This document shows, one piece after another, positions 9,601 through 16,801 of a stretch of DNA of 64,000 nt. The stretch spans positions 1,723,001 through 1,787,000 of the forward strand of contig NZ_CP145607.1 in assembly GCF_036884275.1 (NCBI RefSeq). Direction: 5' to 3'. The notes beneath the pieces were generated by a model. The model had not been told where the DNA came from. It worked only from the letters and a program-made list of their open reading frames with translations, and ran no database searches. The translations under genes and the position numbers were made by a program. How positions within the stretch are numbered: position 1 is the stretch's first letter; each line of letters begins with the position of its first letter. Source of the stretch: Sphingomonas kaistensis (GTDB taxonomy: Bacteria; Pseudomonadota; Alphaproteobacteria; Sphingomonadales; Sphingomonadaceae).

Positions 9601-12600
9601 CCAGACAATCGTCAACATGGTCGCCGACGCGATCGGCACCGGCCGCAGCCTGCTGGTCGTCTGCCAGAAGCAGGCGGCTCTTGAGGTGGTACATAAGCGG
9701 CTTGAAGCGGCGGGTCTCGGTAATCGCATCGTGATGGTGAATGACGTCAACAAGGACCGGGAGCCCGTCATTCGTGCGGTCCGCGATCAGCTCGAGGACC
9801 TCTTCCAACGCCCGCACGGCGCGTCCGGCTGGCGTCAGCAGCGGGAGCAGACTGCCGCGCGTATCGAGGCTCTCGAGCGCGACCTCGATGGCCAGCACCG
9901 CGCTCTGCACGCCGCGGATCAACAAACGGGCCTCTCGTATCGGCTGGTCCTTGGCGACCTGATCGGCCTTGCCCGCGAGGGCGCCACGCCCGCGCTCCCG
10001 TCACTGCGCCACACGTTGGCCGGGCTGGATCCGGGCAGGCTCGCCGTGCTGCAGGAGGTCTGTGCACCGACGGCCCGGCTCTGGCTCCCCGCCCGCTACG
10101 AGGGCAGCCCGTTGGCCGAAGCCCGTGCATTCGGCACCGATGACGGAAGCGTTGAGACCTTCGGGGATGACATCCGCGCCTTCCACATCGCCGAGATGTC
10201 GCGGGACGAAGTCCTGGAGCGGACCCCTGATGCGTTGGCGATCGAGGATCCCGAGCCCTATCGTGCTTGGTCGATTGCGAACGGCAGGAGCCTTCTTGAT
10301 CTCCACGAAAGCCAGCGAGAACGCCTGGCGCGCTGGCTCGACCGGTTCGCGGGGGCCGCGGATCGCCAGCCCGGTTCCACTGCGGCGCAGACAGAGTTGG
10401 CGGAGCTCGAGCGTGCGATGCTCGCCTTGGCCGCGGACGAAGCCCCGACGGATGCAGTCGAGGTTGCGCGCGCAATGGAAGACGCGGAGCTTCAAGAGTG
10501 GCTCGCGATCTCGGACCGTCTCCTGCGTCGTCCGACTCTCCTTCAACGGCTGTCTCCAGGCCGCTGGATGGCTGCCTGGAAACGCCGGGGCTTGATGCGC
10601 CGGCAGGGCTTGGCCGATCGTGCCGCCCTGGGAGCCGCGCTTCACCGGGAGACGGGGTTGCGGCCGCTGCGCTCGCGACTGATCGAGGTGACCACTGCCG
10701 CCGGCGAGCCCGCCGGCCAGCTTCCGCCGCAGCGAGTTCCCGAACTTCTGGCGCACCTCCGGGTGCTCAAGGCGGAACTTGCCGCTGCCGAGGCACTAGT
10801 GCTGCGGCTTGAGTCCTATCCCGAGCCGCGCGTTGCCCTGGCGATGGCCCGTGCCGCCACCCGTGGCGCGGTCGAGGATCTCATCGAGGGGATCGACCAA
10901 GGTCTCGCGCGGCATGCAGCTCGCACCGCCTCGCGTGCCGCCCTCGCGCTCATGCGACCGTGGATGCAGGACGGTTGGATCGAGGCGCGCGAGGCAGCCA
11001 TTGGGGCGAACGCACCCGGGGCGGAGGCCGCCACGCCGCTGCTGGATGAGCTGCCGCACGTGTCCGCCTACCAGCGATTTCGCGCGAGGGTCCCGCAGCT
11101 TGGCGACGAGGCGATGGCGGTGTTTGGCCAATTGGCGAGGATCCGTGATCAACTTGAGCAGCTGCCGCGCGCGGACCTCGAGCCTACGGTGCGGCGCATT
11201 ATGGGCATCGAAGCGCGGCTCGCCTGGAAATCCCGTATGGAGGCAGCCGACCCGACCCTGATGCTGGAGGCCGACGAGCTCGAGGCAAAGGCGGCCTCGC
11301 TCAAGACTGCGGACAGGGAGATGCGTGGCCTAAACCGCCGGCTCCTCGTCGATGGGCTTGATGCCAGTCGCCTGAGGCCGCTCCGCGAATGGGAGGATAT
11401 TACGCGGCTTCGAGGTGTACGCGCCCGTCGGCTGCGAGAGTTCGTCGAGCGTGGCGCGGACCTCGGCTTGATGCAGCTTCGGCCAGTCTGGCTCGTGAAT
11501 CCCGACGTCGCGAGCCGGCTTCTTCCCTTGCGCAGGGCTCTTTTCGACACAGTCATCTTCGACGAGGCCTCGCAGATGCCGGTCGAGTATGCGCTTCCGA
11601 CACTCTATCGCAGCGGCGCGATGATCGTGAGCGGCGACGAGAAGCAGATGCCTCCCACTGCCTTCTTCTCCAGCCGCGTCGAAAACGACGAGGCCGAGGT
11701 CTTCGAGGGGCAGGCGGCCGACGAGGATTTACCGGAAGAGGACCGCGACGCGGTCGAGGAGACCTGGAACCGGCGCGAGATCAAGGACTGCCCCGATCTC
11801 TTGCAACTGGCGAAGACTGTGCTGCCGTCGACTACGCTGCAGATCCACTACCGGTCTGCGTACCGCGAGCTTATCCAGTTCTCGAATGCGTCCTTCTACG
11901 TCAATCGCCTGAGTGTGCCGGCGCGCCATCCGGCTGACGAAGTGCGACGCAAGCGGCCGGTCGAGATGATCCGCGTCGACGGCACCTACGTCGGTCAGAC
12001 CAACCCCGAGGAGGCGGAGCGGGTTGCGGACATCCTGCGGGACATCTGGGCTGACACCGTCACCAGCCCTCCGACCATCGGCGTGGTTACCTTCAACCGC
12101 AAGCAGGCGGACCTGATCGAGGAGGTCCTGGAGGACCGTGCAGAAGCTGATCCCGCTTTCCGGACGGCGCTCTCCCGCGAACGCGAGCGTGTGGAGGGCG
12201 GTGAGGACATGGGCCTGTTCGTCAAGAATGTCGAAAACGTGCAAGGCGACGAGCGTGACGTGATCGTCTTCTCCTCGACATTCGGGCGCAACGCTCAGGG
12301 GACCTTCCGCCGATCGTTTGGGGTGCTCGGGCAGACCGGTGGGGAGAGACGCCTCAACGTCGCGGTGACCCGCGCGCGGCAGAAGGTGGTCTTGGTGACC
12401 TCGATGCCGATCCCGCTGATCTCGGACCTGCTCTCGACGCGACGACAGGCCGGTAGCCCCCGCGACTTCCTCCAAGCCTACTTCGAGTATGCCCGTGCGC
12501 TTTCAGATGGCGATCTCGAGGCTGCCGAGGCGCTGCTCTCGCGGCTGACGCCCGAGCCGCGTCGTCAGCGTTCGCGTGAGGGGGCTGGCGACGGCCTCGA

Positions 12601-12913
12601 GGTGGCAGTGGCCGAGGAGATCCGCTCGCTAGGCTGGGAACCCGCTTCCGTAGGCGACGACGGCGCTTTCGGCCTCGATTTTGCGATCGAGGACCCGCGC
12701 TCTGGGCTTTACGGGATCGGCATTGAATGCGACGCGCCCAGGCATCCGCTCCTCGAGAGCGCCCGCGCCCGTGAGATGTGGCGGCCGGACGTGCTAAGGC
12801 GGTCGATCCCGACGATCCACCGGGTTTCCTCGCATCGTTGGTTCCATGAGCCTGACCTGGAGCGTGAGCGGCTGCGGAGAGCGGTAATCTCGGCAATGGG
12901 GGTGCTGGCGTGA
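6641..12913 (+). CDS. zinc ribbon-pseudokinase-SF1 helicase-Vsr-like nuclease fusion
   Basis: The 2090-residue protein has these parts in order: two zinc-ribbon-like Cys clusters (Cys5, 8, 19, 28, then about 57-78); a Ser/Thr-kinase-like domain (about 130-350) keeping HRDLRPGAI but with GGFGSA for DFG and no VAIK lysine; long Glu/Arg-rich helices; an SF1 Upf1-type (COG1112) helicase with Walker A GPPGTGKS (about 980), motif II DEAS (about 1641), motif III SGDEKQMPPT, and motif VI NVAVTRARQ (about 1905); and a C-terminal Vsr/DUF559-like nuclease with Asp2013 in GLDFAI, Glu2029 in GIECDA, and a terminal HRVSSHRWF. A large insertion separates motifs I and II. TTG 6641 overlaps the preceding stop. 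Kinase-helicase fusions of this class form MkoA of type I Mokosh defence. Confidence 0.9.
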   Translation: MIRFCPNCRSERPPTETFCEGEVDDAPCDWPLSSQPLRPNGWRPEQIAPAAPGAAAAPFCVNGHAVDPGDIMCAECGGDIAESADNTAPLEESDRPNLAPAGLDHGASSAAEAASETVVAGWRLLRRLPTTSQVRERYEVVHGDDGREAVLTLYANGSEPDTEVYDALRTLNRDHVPEIYETGRWEDRAYEVAEDVRGGTFADLGLLADDHVTMSSILREVGGALAALGECGLRHRDLRPGAILVRQREPLDLVLGGFGSARLSEYDLDVVSPLEITRYTAPEAVAGGVAAASDWWSLGMLILEQVTRGECFAGADDQTFLITVLTNGAPIPDGLAPPVDALLRGLLSLDRHSRWQWAELQRWLAGEVPPAPPALRAADHEGGRSIRLAGARHPSPERFALAAAEATAWDEARSMLLGGELATWLEEAGQHAGLRAEIRSIVTLEGVSNDMRLALALKALNPSMPLVVRGEIVTPGWLLDHPEEGYALVTGPVPDRLERDDDEVWLARLKRREARVRERARQLDVELDEAQLRVTALSTSKSRLAAVWDERRRILPDTDHPGLLAIVERRVTEEEDLILLLSAAATQFRAADAIVDEAEDAARRAGVDAFDRNAALARTATSRRELHAEIEARLEGFARCGRDRIDEWGDQFRLERRLPLARALALLAVPSGEWRQPPRQAYVATLLDFYARRITGAIMRGPLTRLIVGKTTARVDLAELDSPRRTAASLLDHVLLRNEQVIDVDPHAFAEDPRVERRLRTLHAHATLYRRDTGIDGLYLGFPFLVMQEANRSTRPRIAPVLLWPVRLHPETGSRGRVTLAFDRDREEVRLNPAFETLLGIDAARRWQDVADEVLGRSSATAAEVVEAFGELAEAKGPTLASLPSKDLRVAPGEDRVFCSAALFHLGFMGQAVMEDLRQLKAMPPAGSSLETAFRVGEEIRRPEVPHVPERERYFTTDSDPSQEAAVLEARAGRGLLVEGPPGTGKSQTIVNMVADAIGTGRSLLVVCQKQAALEVVHKRLEAAGLGNRIVMVNDVNKDREPVIRAVRDQLEDLFQRPHGASGWRQQREQTAARIEALERDLDGQHRALHAADQQTGLSYRLVLGDLIGLAREGATPALPSLRHTLAGLDPGRLAVLQEVCAPTARLWLPARYEGSPLAEARAFGTDDGSVETFGDDIRAFHIAEMSRDEVLERTPDALAIEDPEPYRAWSIANGRSLLDLHESQRERLARWLDRFAGAADRQPGSTAAQTELAELERAMLALAADEAPTDAVEVARAMEDAELQEWLAISDRLLRRPTLLQRLSPGRWMAAWKRRGLMRRQGLADRAALGAALHRETGLRPLRSRLIEVTTAAGEPAGQLPPQRVPELLAHLRVLKAELAAAEALVLRLESYPEPRVALAMARAATRGAVEDLIEGIDQGLARHAARTASRAALALMRPWMQDGWIEAREAAIGANAPGAEAATPLLDELPHVSAYQRFRARVPQLGDEAMAVFGQLARIRDQLEQLPRADLEPTVRRIMGIEARLAWKSRMEAADPTLMLEADELEAKAASLKTADREMRGLNRRLLVDGLDASRLRPLREWEDITRLRGVRARRLREFVERGADLGLMQLRPVWLVNPDVASRLLPLRRALFDTVIFDEASQMPVEYALPTLYRSGAMIVSGDEKQMPPTAFFSSRVENDEAEVFEGQAADEDLPEEDRDAVEETWNRREIKDCPDLLQLAKTVLPSTTLQIHYRSAYRELIQFSNASFYVNRLSVPARHPADEVRRKRPVEMIRVDGTYVGQTNPEEAERVADILRDIWADTVTSPPTIGVVTFNRKQADLIEEVLEDRAEADPAFRTALSRERERVEGGEDMGLFVKNVENVQGDERDVIVFSSTFGRNAQGTFRRSFGVLGQTGGERRLNVAVTRARQKVVLVTSMPIPLISDLLSTRRQAGSPRDFLQAYFEYARALSDGDLEAAEALLSRLTPEPRRQRSREGAGDGLEVAVAEEIRSLGWEPASVGDDGAFGLDFAIEDPRSGLYGIGIECDAPRHPLLESARAREMWRPDVLRRSIPTIHRVSSHRWFHEPDLERERLRRAVISAMGVLA

Positions 12914-14226
12914 GCGGACCGAAGGTCGTGCGCATTGTTACGCGCGAGGAGATCATGGAGATCTGCCACGGGCACCTAGCCCGCGTGGATGCGGCGCTCG
13001 CGGAATGGATCAGGATTGGACGCAGGAACGACTGCATCGAAGAGGAGGCGGTGACTGCGGCTCAAAGGCGGCGGGACGCACTGGCCGCGATGATTGCGGC
13101 CGACCGCTTCATGGAGCTGCAGAAGCAAGCCCCGGTCGAGGAGGAATTTCTGCGGGCCGACATGCAGCGCAGGCTAGTAGCGATTGCAGCCGAGCAGGCG
13201 GCCGCTCGGTCGAAAGAGCGGCGCGGGCGTGAAGCGGCGGCTACCCTTCTGCGCCGGCTGCGGGAGCTGGACGCTCCCCTCGACGTCGGCATGGCGACAG
13301 CCTTGGAACGGGGTGACGCGGAAGCGCTTGCCGCCGGGTTCGCGATTTTGGCGGAAGCTACAAGGCAGCAAGGTGCTGCCCCCGGCCTTGCGGCGCGCCT
13401 CATGGACGGGTCACCCGCCTCGTCGTTCGCGGACTGGCTCGCCATGCAGCCGATGGCGCCCGCGGACCCGGCGATCGAGCGGATCGCCGCCCGCCTCGAC
13501 GAGCTCGACGCGATCGGTGGAGTGGACACGGCAGGCCTGCGGGCGCGGCTGGACGAGACCAACTTGGCAAATACGGCTCGTCGCGGCTTGCTGGTTGACG
13601 GCCTGGAGGTGGAGTCCGGGCGTAGGCTGAGCGACGCCCGCCAGCGCGCCTCGTTGCGGGCCGACCTCCTACTCGTGCGCGCCGAACTTGCGGCTGCCGG
13701 GGGAGCAATTCCAGAGGGCGACATCGAGAGCTTCGACGCGGCGGCACTCGAGGCTGCGATCGCTTCGGATCGTGCCGCCATTGACGATCTTCGGGCCAAG
13801 CGCGCCACGGCTGCGCGCCGTGCGGCGGTGCTCGAGGGTCTCGCCGGCCTTGGCTATGAGGTCACCGAAGGTATGGCGACTTCGCTGGCAGACGAGGGGC
13901 GACTAGTGCTCCGGAGCGCCGCGCGACCAGATTACGGTGTTGAAGTCAGTGCGGTGGCGGGCGCCGAGCGCATGCAGCTGCGTCCGGTTGCGTTCGAGGC
14001 GGGCGGCTCTGGACCACACCCCGGCCGCGACCGCGACGCCGAGACGATCTGGTGCGGCGACGTCTCGAAGTTGCAAGACGCTCTGGAGACGACCGGCGGT
14101 GGCCTAGTTATCGAGCGTGCGCTACCCATCGGGGCCACGCCGCTCAAGCGGATCGCGGTCGAGCGAGCGAAAGGCGGAGTCGCCGCCGCGGATGCTCCCG
14201 CGCTGCGAGAGCGAACGCTCCGCTGA
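12910..14226 (+). CDS. helical/coiled-coil partner protein of the AAA-helicase operon
   Basis: This gene encodes 438 residues, very rich in Ala, Arg, Glu and Leu, with predicted long helices over about residues 30-320. It begins with MSGPKVVRIVTREE and ends in a compact region of beta character (about 325-430) with DAETIWCGDV. There are no catalytic motifs, signal peptide or membrane segments that I can recognise. GTG 12910 overlaps the helicase stop by 4 bp, so it is the last coupled gene of the four-gene operon. I infer a structural adaptor, perhaps a DNA-end or target sensor. Its 3' end stops 3 bp from a convergent SNase gene. Confidence 0.8.
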   Translation: MSGPKVVRIVTREEIMEICHGHLARVDAALAEWIRIGRRNDCIEEEAVTAAQRRRDALAAMIAADRFMELQKQAPVEEEFLRADMQRRLVAIAAEQAAARSKERRGREAAATLLRRLRELDAPLDVGMATALERGDAEALAAGFAILAEATRQQGAAPGLAARLMDGSPASSFADWLAMQPMAPADPAIERIAARLDELDAIGGVDTAGLRARLDETNLANTARRGLLVDGLEVESGRRLSDARQRASLRADLLLVRAELAAAGGAIPEGDIESFDAAALEAAIASDRAAIDDLRAKRATAARRAAVLEGLAGLGYEVTEGMATSLADEGRLVLRSAARPDYGVEVSAVAGAERMQLRPVAFEAGGSGPHPGRDRDAETIWCGDVSKLQDALETTGGGLVIERALPIGATPLKRIAVERAKGGVAAADAPALRERTLR

Positions 14227-14229
14227 TCG

Positions 14230-14865
14230 TCACCGGGGTGGGCGCCAGCCGGCGGCGGCTGCCTGGGCCTCGCTGCAGAACCAGCGTTCCCCGTTTCCGG
14301 GGTCGATCCGGACTGCCAGGTAGTCCCGGGACCCCGGGCGGTGGTAGATGCGTGCTCCCTTCGAGCTCACATTACCTTTCACCAAGCAACGCGGGTCGGG
14401 TGGAGCCTGCGCCGCAACCGTCGCGGTACGGGCTCGCCGGTATTCCTCGGGTCTCTGAAAACGGAGTGCCCAGATGCCTCGCCGCGCCGCCCGGGCGCGG
14501 CCCTCTGCATCGATGTACTGGAGGGAGTATTTGCGGTACGCTGTAGCCCAGCCTGTCTCGACAAGAGATCGCCCGAGATCGGCGCCATCAATCCTGCAGC
14601 GCGCGACGACGCGTCCGTATCGGTCTCGGTCCATCGCGGAGCACTGCAGCGTTCTGCCTTGGACACGCGATCTCAACCATCGTGCCGCGAATTGGCCGCA
14701 GGGCACCTTCTCTGCACCGACCCCGCATGTTTGCGACATTTCCGGGGCGTCGACACCGAACAGGCGAACGCGCTCGCTCCCGACGTGCAGCGTGTCGCCG
14801 TCGACCACCTCTGCGCGACCGGCGAATGTAACCTGCGCGGCCAGTGCCAATGCAATCCAAGACAA
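14230..14865 (-). CDS. secreted thermonuclease (SNase) with C-terminal sunset domain
   Basis: The 211-residue protein starts with a short hydrophobic leader. The SNase fold follows (about 18-135), with VVDGDTLHV, the catalytic-type Arg in VRLFGVDAPE and the second Arg in DRDRYGRVVA, so the active site appears intact. After a linker, about residues 158-211 match the small 'sunset' module (KGN...IYH-x-PGS...GERWFCSEAQA...GW). It would act in the periplasm or outside on DNA/RNA. The start is a TTG at 14865 with AGGGGG six bases upstream; that G-run belongs to a hairpin CCCCCT...AGGGGG at 14872-14891. Convergent with the four-gene operon. Confidence 0.85.
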   Translation of the reverse strand: MSWIALALAAQVTFAGRAEVVDGDTLHVGSERVRLFGVDAPEMSQTCGVGAEKVPCGQFAARWLRSRVQGRTLQCSAMDRDRYGRVVARCRIDGADLGRSLVETGWATAYRKYSLQYIDAEGRARAARRGIWALRFQRPEEYRRARTATVAAQAPPDPRCLVKGNVSSKGARIYHRPGSRDYLAVRIDPGNGERWFCSEAQAAAAGWRPPR

Positions 14866-14940
14866 TGAGAACCCCCTCAGGCCGCAGGGGGCCCAATTCT
14901 CTATAAGCGCTCGCAGGGGAACGGAAGTCTAGGGGGGAAG

Positions 14941-15222
14941 ATGGTCATCTCGCGGCAGTTCGCCCGCGGCTTGGTTCGCACGATGCGCGCGATGGACCGA
15001 GCGGCAAAGCAGGCCGAGCGGCAGCGGATTGCCCGGCAGAACGCGTTACATCGGAAGGCGATGCTGGACGCGTCCGCGCAGGCAGTCGCCGGCACTATCG
15101 CAATCGCATTTGTCAGCCGTCGCTCGTTCCTACGTCGCACTGGTATGCTACGTAATCACTTCTTGTGTCTTCGTATCGAACATTTACCAGTTGACCCGCG
15201 TGAGCTGATAGATCGACTTTAG
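14941..15222 (+). pseudogene. N-terminal fragment of a larger helical protein, probably truncated
   Basis: An excellent ribosome site (AGGGGGGAAG) precedes ATG 14941. The first ~50 residues are a strongly basic amphipathic helix (MVISRQFARGLVRTMRAMDR onward) of the kind that opens larger proteins in island contexts. After about residue 52 the composition changes abruptly to hydrophobic and then Arg/Leu sequence without coding character, and the frame ends at 93 residues. I infer a truncation junction near 15100. It could instead be a genuine small protein. Confidence 0.4.
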
Positions 15223-15349
15223 CTTCGCTGGCTGCCTGCCGCGGCCCAACCATCAATTCGCATGGAAGGTCTCGGCCGGTTTCTACAAAGGTTTGGCCAT
15301 CCTCAGAAACGCGACCCTTGATATTGCCCCGTGGCGGATACTCGGCCAT
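15113..15349 (-). CDS. small hypothetical protein
   Basis: The gene encodes 78 residues, starting at an ATG with GAGAGG upstream and ending in the region that overlaps the tail of the 14941 fragment on the other strand. The composition is hydrophilic with no signal or membrane segment. I recognise no family. Support is limited to the ribosome site and plausible composition; the overlap argues that the opposite-strand tail is not real coding sequence. Confidence 0.3.
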   Translation of the reverse strand: MAEYPPRGNIKGRVSEDGQTFVETGRDLPCELMVGPRQAASEAKVDLSAHAGQLVNVRYEDTRSDYVAYQCDVGTSDG

Positions 15350-15643
15350 GCGCACCTCTCGAGTTTGAGTTCCCAACGAAGTCAAGCGCAAGCATGTTGC
15401 GTGCGCGAGTCCTATGACAGCAAAGTCGCACGTTGACCGAACCAGAGCAATACACGGCCACCTTCCGATTTCGACGTATTCGCCCTGTGACTGCAGAGGC
15501 GGCGAAGCTCGCCGATACAAGGCAGCCCTCAGTCAACTCTGCGGTTCCAACACTGATGGGCACGGCCGAACCGATGGGGTTTCGGGACCGGTCACGTCAA
15601 AGGCCCTAAGCAAGTTCCAGAAACCGAGGCGCTCGCGAGGTTG
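15350..15643. other. no gene seen between small ORF and membrane-protein cassette
   Basis: Short frames exist on both strands, but none has both a ribosome site and protein-like composition. The stretch is AT-richer than the upstream operon and marks the transition into the next cassette. Confidence 0.5.
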
Positions 15644-15671
15644 TTGACGCAAGTTAGTTTCCATATAGATT
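15644..15671 (+). promoter_or_regulatory. possible sigma-70-like promoter
   Basis: TTGACG at 15644-15649 and TAGATT at 15666-15671 are separated by 16 bp, with an AT-rich spacer, about 40 bp before the start of the three-gene cassette. This is a consensus-match guess only. Confidence 0.3.
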
Positions 15672-15710
15672 GCTTCGTAAGGCCCGCTCGATTGGATCTG
15701 GAGAAGCTTG

Positions 15711-16220
15711 GTGTCCGACAACAGTCTAAAGCTGGGCTTGGTTACACTCGATCCAAGAGCCTTGACCTTCTTGATCGCGTTAGTGGGCTTAAACATATTC
15801 GTGCTCTGGGTCCTCAAGCGGATTTCCCTGAACACTGAACTCAAGAGCATCATCCTCGAAAAGGATCCCGCACTTTTGCAGGCGCAGGCAGCTCTCCTGG
15901 CTGCTAAATCCGATTTTCTGCGGGAGGCTAAGGTGCTGGGCGCAAGTTCTGACGAGCCGGCCGAGCTTCCGCCCGGCTCACCTGCTGATGTAATCCCTGC
16001 AAGTTTCAGCAGAATGGCTGGCGTATTAGGGTCTCTCGTACTTGTTGCGGCCCTTTGGGCTCTCGCCAACTACATGATCTGGGCTGCATTCTGGCAGCCA
16101 AATGCAATGCCTAGCGTGCTCGAGCAAACGGGCACCTTCTTTCTTGCGGGCTCATCGTTGTTCGCTCCGTATGCATTTAATCAGCTTGGAAGCATCTTTC
16201 GCGCGCAGCCCAAGCCATAA
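15711..16220 (+). CDS. hypothetical inner-membrane protein (about three TM segments)
   Basis: This gene encodes 169 residues from GTG 15711 (GGAG at 15699-15702). Hydrophobic segments lie at about residues 17-38 (LTFLIALVGLNIFVLWVL), 103-128 (LGSLVLVAALWALANYMIW) and 137-160. Between the first two is an acidic/Ala-rich helical stretch that would be cytoplasmic. No channel or enzyme motif is recognised. Its stop overlaps the next start (TAATG), so it is coupled to the OmpA-domain gene. Such a pairing suggests a membrane complex anchored to peptidoglycan. The base composition is AT-richer than the operon at 4-14 kb, consistent with separate acquisition. Confidence 0.65.
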   Translation: MSDNSLKLGLVTLDPRALTFLIALVGLNIFVLWVLKRISLNTELKSIILEKDPALLQAQAALLAAKSDFLREAKVLGASSDEPAELPPGSPADVIPASFSRMAGVLGSLVLVAALWALANYMIWAAFWQPNAMPSVLEQTGTFFLAGSSLFAPYAFNQLGSIFRAQPKP

Positions 16221-16801
16221 TGCCGATCGCTGAAAGCCTAAGCACGAAAGCCAAAGTATCCGCCGCAAGGTGGGGCATCAAAGCATCAATTACTTTCATG
16301 ATCCTGTGCTGCTTGCTGCCTGTTAGTGCAGCAAGTTCGGCGGGGCGTTTGCAAGATGGGTACGCACGAGCGCTCTATGAACCAAGCACGCACGACTACC
16401 GATTCGGTAGTGACCTTGCGCAAGCGGAAGAACGTGACCAGCCACCAAATCTCGGTCCTTACAGGATCCATTTCCTTTACGGTGGAGACGAACTCACGGA
16501 CGATGCAGTCAAAGCCATCCGGGCTATTGTGCCACTCGCAAAGTCAGATCGGGTCCAGTCCATCACTGTGACTGGGCATGCCGATCGGGTCGGTCATCGA
16601 TGGAGAAATCTCCGCCTCTCTCGTCGACGAGCACTAGCTGTCGCGGCCCAGTTACGTGCCGAAGGCATTGGTGGAGATAAGCTCCTGATCCGCTGGCGTG
16701 GAGAAACAAGGCTACCTTTTCCGACTGAAGACGGAATGCCGGAACCAGCAAATCGCTGCGTAGAGATAGTGATCAACCGCGAAGGAGAGAGAGATGTCTG
16801 A
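16220..16801 (+). CDS. OmpA/MotB-type peptidoglycan-binding domain protein
   Basis: The 193-residue product has one hydrophobic segment at about 22-42, which may be a signal peptide or an inner-membrane anchor, followed by an OmpA C-terminal-like domain (about 80-190). That domain keeps the hallmark GHADRVG, RLSRRRA and NRCVEIVI elements (usual NRRVEI), so the diaminopimelate-binding Asp and Arg are present. There is no beta-barrel. ATG 16220 overlaps the preceding stop, and its end overlaps the next gene by 8 bp, giving a three-gene operon. With the short multi-TM neighbour it recalls the membrane part of Zorya-type systems, but the neighbour lacks recognisable MotA features. Confidence 0.82.
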   Translation: MPIAESLSTKAKVSAARWGIKASITFMILCCLLPVSAASSAGRLQDGYARALYEPSTHDYRFGSDLAQAEERDQPPNLGPYRIHFLYGGDELTDDAVKAIRAIVPLAKSDRVQSITVTGHADRVGHRWRNLRLSRRRALAVAAQLRAEGIGGDKLLIRWRGETRLPFPTEDGMPEPANRCVEIVINREGERDV

